This document shows, piece by piece, positions 8,417 to 19,155 of a DNA stretch of 64,000 nt. Numbering within the stretch: position 1 is the stretch's first letter; each line of letters begins with the position of its first letter. The translations under genes were made by a program, and so were the position numbers. Source of the stretch: Acetobacter aceti NBRC 14818 (GTDB taxonomy: Bacteria; Pseudomonadota; Alphaproteobacteria; Acetobacterales; Acetobacteraceae). Location of the stretch: the NCBI RefSeq assembly GCF_000193495.2, contig NZ_AP023410.1, positions 2,676,501 through 2,740,500 on the forward strand. The letters run 5' to 3'. The notes below the pieces were generated by a model. That model had not been told where the DNA came from. It searched no databases and saw only the letters and a program-made list of their open reading frames with translations.

Positions 8417-11400
8417 TGAACTGGTTCAGGACACATCGTCGTCTGCTGGCTGGCGTCAGCTGGGTTTCAAGTCTGGCACTGGCCATAGCACCTGCCGTCG
8501 CCAGTGCTGAAGAGCCTGCCATCGTCATCGACAACCGCACGGAGCCCGCGGCTCCCGCGCCAACGCTTGATCGCACGCAGAACGGTGTCGAACAGCTCAA
8601 CATCGCCACGCCGAACGGCGCGGGCCTGTCCCACAACATGTTCACGCAATACAATGTGGAACAGAAAGGGCTGATCCTCAACAACGCCACGCAGGCGACG
8701 CAGACGCAACTTGGCGGCTATATCTACGGAAACGCCAATCTGAACGGCCACTCCGCGCATGTCATCCTCAACGAGGTGACAGGCACGCAGGCCAGTCAGA
8801 TGAACGGTTTCACCGAAGTCGCGGGCGCGAAAGCCAATGTGGTCATCGCCAACCCGAACGGCATCACCTGCAACGGGTGCGGATTCATCAATACCGACCG
8901 GGCGACGCTTTCCACGGGTCACCCGGAATTCAACGCCGCCGGTGGTCTGGCGGCCCTGACCGTAAGCGACGGGCTGATCGCCTTTGAGGGCAAGGGCGGC
9001 AACTTCACCGCCGTGCCGGTTCTTGACATCATCAGCCGTCGCGTCGCCCTGAACGCACAGGTCAACGCCCAGACAGCGAGCCTCGTCGTGGGGCGCAACC
9101 GGGTCGACTACAACACCGGCAATGTCACGAAACTGGCGTCCGACGGCTCGAAGACACCCGAGTTCGCCATCGACAGTTCGGCCATGGGCGGCATGTACGC
9201 TAACCGCATCTCCATGCTGGTCAACGAGACCGGTGCTGGCGTGCGCGTCAACGGCGCGATGGCCGCCAATGCGGGCGACATGGCGCTGACCGCAGACGGT
9301 CGTCTGGTGCTCAACGGGTCGATGACAGCCACGGGCAACGTGACCGTGCAGACCAGCGGCGTGACCAATACCGGCACGCTACAGGCGGGCGGCGTGGCCT
9401 CCATTGCATCCGCATCGGATGTGACCAACCAGGGCACGATCGGCGCGGGTAATCATCTGGGTGTTTCCGCCGATACGCTGAGCAATACCGGGGCCATGAC
9501 GGCCGCGGGCAGCAGCGGCGTCGCCCTTGCCGTGACGCATGGGCTGTCCAATGCGGGCCAGATCAGCGCGACATCCGGCACGACCCTCGCCTCGGCCGGA
9601 ACTGTTTCCAATGCGGGAAGCGGCATCATCGTCGGACAGGCGGGCATGGCGCTGACGACGGCCGGGAACCTGATCAATGCGGGTGAAATCGGCACGGTGG
9701 CCGGTCCGCTGACCATCCGGGCGCAGTCGATCGCCAACACTGCCGGACAGATTCTCTCACAGAACCGCGACATCGCGCTGGAAACCGGCAGCCTGTCCAA
9801 TACGGGCGCGGGGCAGATTCAGGCAGGCGCCAGCCTGACGGCGCAGGTCACGTCCTACACGGCGGACGCAGGTTCAACCCTGCAGGCCGGAGACTCTCTG
9901 GCCATGGCGGTCACGGGCGGAGCCATCAGCAATGACGGTCGTCTGGCCGCAGGCAGCGCTCTGTCCCTCAGCGCCGATCAGGGTATCACCAACGGTGGCA
10001 ATGGCGTCATCGCCGCCGATAACGGCATGGTGGCCATCACCACCGGCGCGGCGGGTCTGGGCAATGCCGGACAGATCGGCACCGCCACGTCCGGTGATGT
10101 GGCGATTGCCGGTGGCGCGCTGGTCAATAGCGGCACGCTGGCGGCTGCGGGTGACGCCATTCTGACGACAGGCGCGCTCACCAACAGCGGCAGTCTGACG
10201 GCGGCAGGTAAGTCCGGACTGGTGCTCTCGGTCAGTGACCTCTCCAACACCGGCAGCATCGGTGCGACCGCCGGAACGCTGGCCGTCACGGCGACGGGTG
10301 ACCTGACCAACAGCGGCACGCTCTATGGCGCTGCGGCTGACAGTGTGACGACATCTGGCGCGCTGGATAATCAGAACGGCCAGATCGGCGCGGGCACGTC
10401 CAGTCTGACGGTGCAGGCTGCGACGCTTGCGAACGATTCCGGAAAGATCATCTCGACCTCAGGACCCGTCACGATTCAGGCCGGGACTATCGGCAATCAG
10501 AATGGCGCGATTCAGGGTCAGGGCGACGTCACGATCGCCACCCCGACGCTCGATAACCGTAATGGCGGGCTGATCCAGTCCACGGGCGCGGGCCTCTATC
10601 TGGCCAATGGCGACCAGCCGATGACCACCCTCTATAATCAGGGCGGCTCGCTGGGCGCATCAGGCACGCTGTCGGTGAACGCCAGCACTTATGAAACCGA
10701 CAGCAAAAGCGCCCTTGTCAGCACCGGCGTTCTGACCCTGAGCATGGCCGGGGCGCTGAGCAACAGCGGGCAGCTTGTCGGGCAGAAAGGCTTCAACCTC
10801 ACGGTCGGCAGCTTTACCAATGAGGCCAGCGGTATCCTCGCCGCCGTCACCGGCAATGGCAGTCTGACCACGACCGGCACGGGTCAGCTCGTCAACGCGG
10901 GCACCATCGAAACCCTGCAGGCTGGTTCGACCCTTGAGGTCCGCACAGCATCAGGCGGTCTCTCCAATACGGGCGCGATCCTCGGCAGCGGGACGGCCAC
11001 CATCGTCTCCACCGGCTCGGTGACCAACAGCGGCAAGATCAGCGCGCTGGGCGGGGCATTGACCCTGCAGGCGGCCGGTCTCACCAACACGGACACGCTG
11101 GCGGCCAAGGGGCTGCTGACCGCGCTGGTCAGTGGTGACCTGACCAACAGCGGCACGCTCTATGGAGCGACGGGTGGCGACATCAGCGCCACCGGCACCC
11201 TCGTCAACAATGGGGCCAGCGCGCAGATCGCCGCTGACGGGGCGCTGTCGCTCAAGGCGGGCACGCTCACCAACAGCAATGGCCAGATCCTGGCCAGTCA
11301 GGACGGCCTGACTGTCGCGGCCAACAGTCTCACCAACAGCGGTGGCCTGCTGCAGGGTGACACCACCACCAGTATCAGGGCTGACACGCTCGCCAATACG

Positions 11401-14400
11401 GCTGGCGGTGCGATCCTCTCGAAGTCCGGCGCGCTGACGGTCGGCGGACAGAGTGCGACAGCGGCGCAGTCCATCTCCAATCTTACCGGCACGTTGCAGG
11501 CCGCGACGGATCTTTCCGTTACGGCAAACGCCATCGACAATTCCGGCGGCACATTCAACGCCCAGACTGGCGCGCTGACCGCCTCGTCCGGCACCGGCCT
11601 GTTCCGCAATGACGATGGCATTGTGCAGTCGGCGACGGGCATGACGCTCTCGGGTGACAGCTTTACCGGCAACATGGGCTCCATCGTCAACGCTGGAACC
11701 ACCCTCGGGATGAACTTCGGATCATCGCTGGACACGGCGGGCCATATCGTCGCGACGCAGGATCTGTCCGTGCAGACGGGCGCACTGACCACCCATGCGG
11801 GCACAACACCCGCCACCGTGGCGGTCGTGGCCAGCACGGGCGGTAACCTGACGGTCAAAGCCGGCACGACCAACAATGCCGGTGTTCTGGAAACAACGGA
11901 CGCCAACGGCACGCTGACGGTTCAGGGCGCTGATCTGACCAACAGCGGCACGCTGACCACCGCCTCCACCCTGAGTGTGGCGGAGACGGGACTGCTGGTC
12001 TCGTCCGGTAACCTGATTTCCAGCAAGGGGCAGGCCACTCTCACGGCGGGCAGCCTGACCAACAGCGGATTTGCGGGCGCTGCGCAGACGCTGGACGTCA
12101 CGGCGTCACAGGCCCTGACCAACAGTGGCACACTCTACGCCGGCACGACCCTGACCGCGACCGGAACGGGCAGTTTTGACAATGCGGGCGGCCAGATCGG
12201 CACCGGACAGGGGGCGCTCACCCTTGCCAGCAACGGGGCCTTCAGCAACGAGAACGGCCAGATCATCGCCGCTGGCGGACCGCTGGTCCTCACGGCCGGG
12301 CATATCGCCGGGAGCGCGGGCAGCCTGCTCCAATCCTCCGACGCCATCACCCTGACAGCCGGGCAGATCAGCAACGATAACAGCACCATTCTGGCCCAGA
12401 GCGGTGACATCACTCTGGCGGGCGCAGGCAACAGCGCCACCGCCCTGAGCAACGTCAACGGCGGCGTCATCCAGGCGTCCGGGGCAATTTCTGCGACCTT
12501 CAACGCGCTGGATAATTCCGGTGGCACCGTCTCCGCGCTGGGGGGCGACCTGTCCCTGAACGGCGCATCCGGCAGCAGCGTGACCAATGCTGGCGGAACG
12601 CTTGAGACGGCGAACAATCTGACACTGACCGCGGGCTCCTATAGCGGGGCTGGCGCGTCCCGTCTGACCGCCGGGCAGGCCATGACACTGAGCCTGTCTG
12701 GCAGCATGGAGAACGGCGGCAACATTGCGGCGGTCCATGATGTGTCCGTCACAGCCGCGTCCCTTACGAATGACGCCAATGCGGTTCTGGCCAGCACGTC
12801 CGGCAATCTGGCGCTGGCGATCAGCGGTGACGCCGGGCTGGTCAACGCAGGCACGATCCAGACCAGCGGCGTGGGCAACACGCTCACCTTGAATGCCTCG
12901 TCGATCGACAATCAGGCGACGGGCGCCATTCTCTCCAACGGCGCGCAGAGCCTCGTGGCAGGCAGCCGCACTCGTTCCCTCACTGCGGGGACCTTCTCCA
13001 ACGAGGGACAGGTCATCGCCTACGGCAACAGCCTGACCGCGACGGCCACCGCGCTGAACAACAGCGGCACGCTGGAAGCCGGAACGAACACGTCTCTGAG
13101 CACCACAGGTGATCTCGCCAATACGGGTCTGATCTATGCCGCTGGCGGCACAGCTCTCAGCGGCGCGAATGTGCGAAATGCGGGCGGCCAGATCGGCGCG
13201 GGTAGCGGTTCTCTGACGATTGGCACCGGCACGCTCGACAATATGAATAACGGCCGGATTGTCGCAACCTCCGGCACGATGGGCCTGAATGCCGGCACGC
13301 TCGACAACGCCGGTGGCCTGATCGACAGCGCGGGCGATCTGAACATCCTGACAGGATCGCTCGACAACAGCTCGGGAAAAATCCTGTCAGACAATGGCAG
13401 TCTGCTGATCGCCGCCTCAGCGGATGGTGCGGCGCTCGCTTCGATCAACAACAGCGCAGGCCTGCTGCAGGCCGGGCGCGACCAGACGCTGCGGACCGCG
13501 ACGCTCACCAATGGCAACGGCCAGATCATCACCGTCAGCGGAGACCTGACTCTGGCCGGTGGCCCCGGCATGACGGCGCTCCAGTCCGTCGATGACACGA
13601 ACGGCGTGCTGCAGTCCGGGCAGGATCTGACGCTCGCTACCAACAGCCTGACAGGGGCCTCCGGTCTCTCCGCGACCCGCGATCTCAGCTTCAGCACGGC
13701 GCAGTCCGTCTCGGGCGCGATGATGTTCTCGGCGGGGCGCAACGCGACGCTTGCGATCGGTGGTGACTACAACATTGCTGCGGGCAGCGGCGTGATCGCA
13801 GGCGGGGATGCGACCGTGTCCGCGGCCTCCGTCACCAATGCGGGCGCGATGATGGCGGGCGGCATGCTGTCCGTCTCGACACCGGGAGCCATCTATAACA
13901 CCGGTCTGATCGACGGCACGGGCGGCGTCAGTCTGGCGCTTGATGGCGCGCTGACCAATCTCGAAGCCGCCATCCTGTCGGATAATGGCAGCATCAGTAT
14001 CGGTGGAAAAAGCGGCACTTACGCGGGCGACGTGCTCAACCGCTCCGCCGAAATCCTCGCCGGGAGCGCTGGAGGCAATGTCACGATCCATGCTGCTTCA
14101 CTCACCAACGATATCGACGGAGGGGTCACCCAGAGCAATACGAGCCAGATGGTGTATGACCACACCTATACGCTCGCCAAGGATCAGCTCGCCAACCCGC
14201 CAGCGCTGAATCCAAAGTGGATAGATGCTGATGGAAGCAGTATCTATGACGAAGTGCAGCCTTATTACAAAGAGGTGATGCGGATCTACGTCCCGGAACT
14301 GTTCTATTCCGCAGACGGTAAGCCGGGGCAGGGATATTACCTTGTCGTCATGAGCAAGGGAGCCGGAAGCTCCTATGTGGAAGTGCAGGGGCTTGAGACA

Positions 14401-17400
14401 CAAACCGCAACAGCCAACAATGCGGCATCGCTGATTGATGCTGGCGGCACGCTTTCTATCGACACGACTGGCGCCATCGCCAACGATGCGAGCCATATCG
14501 CGGCGGGTGGCGACATCAATCTGACCGGGGCCAGCCTATCCAACACCGGCTATGACAGCAGCATCACCTGGACACTCATCGCCGATACCAAACTCGGAAA
14601 GCGCTGGCTGAACTCAGCCGATCCGAATGCGGTGCTGGTGCCAGAACCCGATGCCGCGACGGAAGCCCCCGTGCCGAAATTCATGCCCAACGGACACGTC
14701 GTGCGGCTGTGGGGCACATCCGTCGTGCCGCAGCTTAATGCGACCATCGTCGCAGGAGGCAATCTGAACGGCTCGTTCACGGGACAGGTCAACAATACGA
14801 CCGTCATCGACCATGCCAGCAGCACGCAACTGGCCGCCAATGATCAGTATACGGGCACCACGCCGGGCGGCATCAGCGGTTCGACCGGAAATGTTACCCC
14901 CGGCACAGGCGGAAGCGTCTCCCCCTCAGGCTCGCAGGACAGTTTCGCAGACGCTTCAACGGCAGTCGCAGGCGGCATGACAGGTTCCGCCGCTGTCAAC
15001 GGAGACGCCGTCAACAACGGTGGAACAGGCACGGCAACGCAGGGTGCGAACAATGCCGCGTCCGGAACATCCACCCTTCCCAGCTATGGGGGCGTGCTCG
15101 CGCCTGCCGGTCATGAAAATGGCGAGGATACAGCGCAGTCGCTGGTTCTTCCCGGCTTCGCCTCGACCAGCACACCGACCATCAGCCAACTGATCGCCTC
15201 CGTTCCGGGTGGCAAGGCGCTCTATGTGCCGGACACCGCTCCCTCCGCAAACTATCTGATCGAGACCAACCCCGCCTATGCCAGCCTGACCGCCTTTAAT
15301 GGCTCGGAATACCTGCTGGACCGTCTGGGCGATGACTACAGGACCTATACATTCCTCGGCGATGCGGCGTTCGATCAGCAGTATGTCCAGCAGCAGATTA
15401 TCGGGGCCACCGGTCAGACCTTTCTGGGTGGCACTTACAATACCGCTGCAACACAGATGCAGGCCCTGCTCGATGACGCCGCAAACCAGAGTGCAGCGCT
15501 GGGTCTGACGCTGGGCTCGGCCCTGACGGACGCCCAGAAAGCCGAACTGACCTCGGATATCGTCTGGTATGTGGACAAGGTCGTGGACGGCAAGACCGTG
15601 CTGGTGCCGGAACTCTACCTCGCGCCCGGACATGAGGCGCTGACGGGCGCCACGATTTCGGCGACGAACGTGTCGGTTCAGGCAGGCAGCCTGACCAACA
15701 GCGGCACAATCAACGCCAAAAACGCGCTGAGCCTGACCACAACAAACGGCGATCTGACCAATACCGGCACGCTCTCCGGCGGCACGGTGTCGCTGGTGGC
15801 GCAGAACGGGTCGGTCGTGAACAGTGACACGCTGGATACCTATCTGGTGCAGGGTGGAACCCAGCAGATACTGGCTTCCACCGGCGCAATCACCGCAACC
15901 GGTTCGGCGACGATCGTGGCGGCGAAGGACATCACCTTCAACGGCGGCACGCTGACTTCAGGCGGGGATCTGAACCTTCTGGCGGGTAGCGGGCTGACTC
16001 TGGGCACGACAGAACTGACGCAGGCCGCAGCAGTCTCCTCGAAACATCTGAGCACCAGCGGCAGCGCCGACATCAATTACGGGACCACGGTGTCGGTTGG
16101 TGGAAACGCCACGCTCGCCGCGCTGGGTGGTGACCTGAAAACAGCGGCGCTGACACTCACGGCCAATGGCGACGTCTCGCTGTCGGCTGCAAAAAAACTG
16201 GATCTCGGTTCGGCGACCGACAGCGTCTCGAACAGCATTTCCGGCAGCAAAAGTGGCTTCATGACGCACAGCCACTTCTCAAACAGTCTGAGCACCACAA
16301 CGGAGAACGGTTCTTCCGTTGCCGCAGGCGGCAATCTGACAGCGACAAGCGGCAGCGACATGTCTGTCGCAGGCATGGCGGGCGCTGCTGGCGATGTGAC
16401 GCTCCTGTCCGGCGGCGCCTTCACCGAGCGGGCGACGCAGAGCACGCTGGACGCAAGCGCCTCCCATCATGTGGCGGGCTTCCACATGAGCACGCAGGGC
16501 GCGAGCGGCACTGTCGGCTACGGCTCGCGGACGGACACGTCATCGGCGTCTGAAACGCAGTGGACGCCGTCCGTCATCGCGTCCACCGGCGGCAACACCA
16601 CGATTGTCTCCAAAGGTGCGCTGACAGTTGACGGATCTGTTGTTTCGGCTGCGAAAGACCTCGCCCTGTCGGGATCGTCCGTGGCCTTTAAGGCTGAGCA
16701 GAACAGCACGACGCAGACCGTTTCCCATCAGGACAAGACGATCGGTCTGACGGCGCGTGTCTCTCCGAATTCCGTTGTCGGGCAGATCATCGATACGGCG
16801 CTCGCGGCAACGAAAACGTCCGGCAAGGGTGCCAGCACCCTGACGGCGCTGGATGCAATGCAGAGCACCTATCTGGCGGGTGACGGCATTGCGGAAGGAC
16901 TGGCCGCGTCGAAAGCTGGCACGCTTCTGAGCACGAACGCCGCAGACCGGAGCTCAGGCAGTCTTGAGCTTGTCGGTGTTCAGGCAGGCGTTGGCTATGC
17001 GTCGAACAAAGAGTGGGCGACCCAGACGACCACAACCGTGCAGGGCTCGACAGCAAACGCAGGCGGCACCCTGTCTGTTGTTGCACGTGGCGATGATGCG
17101 ACGGATACGTCGAACGGCAATCTGAGCGCAGTTGCGGCGCAACTGGCTGGCAAGGATGTTGTTCTCGCGGCCTCGAAAGGGATTGATCTTTCTGCGGGCT
17201 GGGACACGACGCACAGCGAGAGCAGGGACAGCTCGAAATCCGCGTTTGTCGGTGCGGAAGCGAGCATCGGCACCTCAGGCGTGGGCGTCAGCGTCACGGC
17301 GTCAGTCGGTCTCCAGAAGCAGCACATCACGTCTGACAGTGCGACGGCGGTGGACACGACGGTCTCGGCTGGGAACGGCGTCACGGTTGCAACTCCCGGC

Positions 17401-19155
17401 GCGCTGTCGCTGAACGGCGCGGAAGTCTCCGGCCAGCGCGTTGATGTTTCCGCCGGCTCGCTGAGTATTACGAGTCCGCAGAACACCTCGGACTACAGGA
17501 GCACGACGACGCAGGCCGGGGCGTCGGTCTCGGTTCCCGTGTGGGGCGCGGGCGGTGACGCCGGTGGCGGCGCGAGCTACGCGCACCAGACGATCACGGA
17601 CCACTACGCCTCGACGGGCAGCGTGCTGTCTGGACTGTATGCGGGCACGGGCGGTCTTGGGGTTGATGTCACTGGCAATACGAGCCTGACGGCGGGCGTT
17701 CTGTCGAGCACGGCGGATGCGGGGCTGAATCATTTCAGCACCGGCAGTCTGACGACGGCGTCCGAGCAGAATGTCTCCGAATGGCGTGCGACGCAGACGG
17801 GAGCGTCGTTCAGCGCGGGCACCGGCATGATGGGCAGTACGACGGGCATTCTCGGTGCTGTTGGCACGGGTCTTGCGTCCGGGGCTTCGGGCCTGATGGG
17901 CGGCGGTCGCAGCCATCACGAAACGAGCGAGAGTCTGTCTGCGATTGGCGGCAACATCGCGGTGACGGCTGGCAGTTCGTCCGGTTCCTACACGCGTGAT
18001 GTGAGCGCTGCGGATCGGGCGCTTGCGAACACGTTCGATGGTCAGAAGCTGAGCAACCAGCTTGTGGCGCAGCAGATGGGCAGCCAGCTTGTCGGCGAGG
18101 TCGGCGGCAAGGTCTCCGATGCGCTGGCTGAGAAGAGCCCGCTGTTCAATGAGGGCGCTCTTGGCCGCACGGCGCTTGAGACTGTGGGGAACACGATTGT
18201 CGCCGCGGTGACGGGCGGCAATATTGGTGCGGCGGCAGCGGGCACGGCAGCTGGTGGTCTCGCCTCTGCGGCTGCGCTTCCTGCGATTGTGCAGATGTCG
18301 CTTGAGAATACGGGTGGCGACGTCAAGGCTGCGACGGTGGAAGCGAACGCGCTTGCCAATCTTGTCGCTTCTGCGGGCGGCGCTCTGGGCGGGATTGCTG
18401 CGGGTGCCGGTTCAACCTCGGTGAATGCTTTGAACGGCGCGGGTTATGCGTCGTCGATTGCGCAATACAACATGAGCCATACGATGACGGGTGTTGTTTT
18501 TGCTGCGAAGACGGCGGGAGGAGCGCTTGTGCGGACCGGCAATCCGTATGCAGAGGTTGTTGGTAGTATCCTGCTTGGTAGCGCGGAAGCTTACACGTTG
18601 TATGATACGCTTGTCAGCAACGCGCCTGCTAACAAGGGAACGGCGGCTCATTCGGAGAGTAATGAGAGTGGCTCTGGCGGGGCTGCTGCGAGCACTGGAC
18701 AGGGTGCATCCGGTGCGTCTGCTGGCGGTGGGGCGGCAGCGCCTGAGCCGGAAGGAGACGGGCCGGAGAAAGAGGGGAGCGCAGCAAAGGCCGTAAATAA
18801 GGACGCAGGAGATGCTGCAAAAGACATTGAGCTACCATCATCAAGAAAAGTTGGTAATCTTCAAGGTGGTCCACTAGAAAATGCGACACAGACAAGCGGA
18901 CGATTCAGTCTTGAAAACGGTCCTGCGAATGGCTCTGTTTACAGAGCTGACAGTCGGGGTAACATTACAAGCTACGCAACATATGATGCTAATGGGCAGA
19001 TAATAAAACGGGTTGATGTTACCGGTGCCGCCCATAATGGAGTAGAAACTCCACATGTTTTGGAATATGGGCGTAACACTCTTCCTGATGGAACGGTAAG
19101 AGTGCAAAGCCCAAGAAAAAACCCGAGACCTGCTACGTTGGATGAGATACCATGA
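8416..19155 (+). CDS. Giant TpsA/CdiA-type filamentous haemagglutinin with C-terminal toxin region
   Basis: A 3579-residue secreted adhesin/effector. In order: signal peptide (about 1-31, cut after APAVASA); TPS secretion domain (about 45-240) with the diagnostic ANPNGITCNGCGF, including a Cys-x-x-Cys pair; a long haemagglutinin-repeat helix (about 300-1890) dominated by LTNSGTL-like repeats; a non-repetitive segment (about 1895-2415); a second repeat region (about 2415-3100); and an alanine/glycine-rich pretoxin region (NIGAAAAGTAAGGLASAAA). From about residue 3458 the composition changes sharply to a short domain with RVDVTGAAHNGVETPHVLEYG. From memory this resembles the polymorphic toxin type 24 family, a predicted nuclease; that assignment is tentative. 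The usual VENN junction motif was not found. The stop overlaps the next gene by four bases. This architecture fits contact-dependent growth inhibition: the toxic tip is delivered into neighbours and siblings are protected by the immunity protein. Confidence 0.93.
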   Translation: MNWFRTHRRLLAGVSWVSSLALAIAPAVASAEEPAIVIDNRTEPAAPAPTLDRTQNGVEQLNIATPNGAGLSHNMFTQYNVEQKGLILNNATQATQTQLGGYIYGNANLNGHSAHVILNEVTGTQASQMNGFTEVAGAKANVVIANPNGITCNGCGFINTDRATLSTGHPEFNAAGGLAALTVSDGLIAFEGKGGNFTAVPVLDIISRRVALNAQVNAQTASLVVGRNRVDYNTGNVTKLASDGSKTPEFAIDSSAMGGMYANRISMLVNETGAGVRVNGAMAANAGDMALTADGRLVLNGSMTATGNVTVQTSGVTNTGTLQAGGVASIASASDVTNQGTIGAGNHLGVSADTLSNTGAMTAAGSSGVALAVTHGLSNAGQISATSGTTLASAGTVSNAGSGIIVGQAGMALTTAGNLINAGEIGTVAGPLTIRAQSIANTAGQILSQNRDIALETGSLSNTGAGQIQAGASLTAQVTSYTADAGSTLQAGDSLAMAVTGGAISNDGRLAAGSALSLSADQGITNGGNGVIAADNGMVAITTGAAGLGNAGQIGTATSGDVAIAGGALVNSGTLAAAGDAILTTGALTNSGSLTAAGKSGLVLSVSDLSNTGSIGATAGTLAVTATGDLTNSGTLYGAAADSVTTSGALDNQNGQIGAGTSSLTVQAATLANDSGKIISTSGPVTIQAGTIGNQNGAIQGQGDVTIATPTLDNRNGGLIQSTGAGLYLANGDQPMTTLYNQGGSLGASGTLSVNASTYETDSKSALVSTGVLTLSMAGALSNSGQLVGQKGFNLTVGSFTNEASGILAAVTGNGSLTTTGTGQLVNAGTIETLQAGSTLEVRTASGGLSNTGAILGSGTATIVSTGSVTNSGKISALGGALTLQAAGLTNTDTLAAKGLLTALVSGDLTNSGTLYGATGGDISATGTLVNNGASAQIAADGALSLKAGTLTNSNGQILASQDGLTVAANSLTNSGGLLQGDTTTSIRADTLANTAGGAILSKSGALTVGGQSATAAQSISNLTGTLQAATDLSVTANAIDNSGGTFNAQTGALTASSGTGLFRNDDGIVQSATGMTLSGDSFTGNMGSIVNAGTTLGMNFGSSLDTAGHIVATQDLSVQTGALTTHAGTTPATVAVVASTGGNLTVKAGTTNNAGVLETTDANGTLTVQGADLTNSGTLTTASTLSVAETGLLVSSGNLISSKGQATLTAGSLTNSGFAGAAQTLDVTASQALTNSGTLYAGTTLTATGTGSFDNAGGQIGTGQGALTLASNGAFSNENGQIIAAGGPLVLTAGHIAGSAGSLLQSSDAITLTAGQISNDNSTILAQSGDITLAGAGNSATALSNVNGGVIQASGAISATFNALDNSGGTVSALGGDLSLNGASGSSVTNAGGTLETANNLTLTAGSYSGAGASRLTAGQAMTLSLSGSMENGGNIAAVHDVSVTAASLTNDANAVLASTSGNLALAISGDAGLVNAGTIQTSGVGNTLTLNASSIDNQATGAILSNGAQSLVAGSRTRSLTAGTFSNEGQVIAYGNSLTATATALNNSGTLEAGTNTSLSTTGDLANTGLIYAAGGTALSGANVRNAGGQIGAGSGSLTIGTGTLDNMNNGRIVATSGTMGLNAGTLDNAGGLIDSAGDLNILTGSLDNSSGKILSDNGSLLIAASADGAALASINNSAGLLQAGRDQTLRTATLTNGNGQIITVSGDLTLAGGPGMTALQSVDDTNGVLQSGQDLTLATNSLTGASGLSATRDLSFSTAQSVSGAMMFSAGRNATLAIGGDYNIAAGSGVIAGGDATVSAASVTNAGAMMAGGMLSVSTPGAIYNTGLIDGTGGVSLALDGALTNLEAAILSDNGSISIGGKSGTYAGDVLNRSAEILAGSAGGNVTIHAASLTNDIDGGVTQSNTSQMVYDHTYTLAKDQLANPPALNPKWIDADGSSIYDEVQPYYKEVMRIYVPELFYSADGKPGQGYYLVVMSKGAGSSYVEVQGLETQTATANNAASLIDAGGTLSIDTTGAIANDASHIAAGGDINLTGASLSNTGYDSSITWTLIADTKLGKRWLNSADPNAVLVPEPDAATEAPVPKFMPNGHVVRLWGTSVVPQLNATIVAGGNLNGSFTGQVNNTTVIDHASSTQLAANDQYTGTTPGGISGSTGNVTPGTGGSVSPSGSQDSFADASTAVAGGMTGSAAVNGDAVNNGGTGTATQGANNAASGTSTLPSYGGVLAPAGHENGEDTAQSLVLPGFASTSTPTISQLIASVPGGKALYVPDTAPSANYLIETNPAYASLTAFNGSEYLLDRLGDDYRTYTFLGDAAFDQQYVQQQIIGATGQTFLGGTYNTAATQMQALLDDAANQSAALGLTLGSALTDAQKAELTSDIVWYVDKVVDGKTVLVPELYLAPGHEALTGATISATNVSVQAGSLTNSGTINAKNALSLTTTNGDLTNTGTLSGGTVSLVAQNGSVVNSDTLDTYLVQGGTQQILASTGAITATGSATIVAAKDITFNGGTLTSGGDLNLLAGSGLTLGTTELTQAAAVSSKHLSTSGSADINYGTTVSVGGNATLAALGGDLKTAALTLTANGDVSLSAAKKLDLGSATDSVSNSISGSKSGFMTHSHFSNSLSTTTENGSSVAAGGNLTATSGSDMSVAGMAGAAGDVTLLSGGAFTERATQSTLDASASHHVAGFHMSTQGASGTVGYGSRTDTSSASETQWTPSVIASTGGNTTIVSKGALTVDGSVVSAAKDLALSGSSVAFKAEQNSTTQTVSHQDKTIGLTARVSPNSVVGQIIDTALAATKTSGKGASTLTALDAMQSTYLAGDGIAEGLAASKAGTLLSTNAADRSSGSLELVGVQAGVGYASNKEWATQTTTTVQGSTANAGGTLSVVARGDDATDTSNGNLSAVAAQLAGKDVVLAASKGIDLSAGWDTTHSESRDSSKSAFVGAEASIGTSGVGVSVTASVGLQKQHITSDSATAVDTTVSAGNGVTVATPGALSLNGAEVSGQRVDVSAGSLSITSPQNTSDYRSTTTQAGASVSVPVWGAGGDAGGGASYAHQTITDHYASTGSVLSGLYAGTGGLGVDVTGNTSLTAGVLSSTADAGLNHFSTGSLTTASEQNVSEWRATQTGASFSAGTGMMGSTTGILGAVGTGLASGASGLMGGGRSHHETSESLSAIGGNIAVTAGSSSGSYTRDVSAADRALANTFDGQKLSNQLVAQQMGSQLVGEVGGKVSDALAEKSPLFNEGALGRTALETVGNTIVAAVTGGNIGAAAAGTAAGGLASAAALPAIVQMSLENTGGDVKAATVEANALANLVASAGGALGGIAAGAGSTSVNALNGAGYASSIAQYNMSHTMTGVVFAAKTAGGALVRTGNPYAEVVGSILLGSAEAYTLYDTLVSNAPANKGTAAHSESNESGSGGAAASTGQGASGASAGGGAAAPEPEGDGPEKEGSAAKAVNKDAGDAAKDIELPSSRKVGNLQGGPLENATQTSGRFSLENGPANGSVYRADSRGNITSYATYDANGQIIKRVDVTGAAHNGVETPHVLEYGRNTLPDGTVRVQSPRKNPRPATLDEIP

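Noticed and set aside
9300..14100. Short repeats that could look like a CRISPR array
   Set aside because: The repeats are degenerate coding repeats (LTNSGTL type) in one long frame, of unequal length and spacing, with no identical direct repeat plus unique spacer pattern.
9108..18895. Many long minus-strand open frames across the exoprotein gene
   Set aside because: They follow the codon phase of the GC-rich repeats, have Val/Pro/Ala-rich or Arg-rich compositions without domains, and lack ribosome-binding sites. They are shadows of the plus-strand gene.
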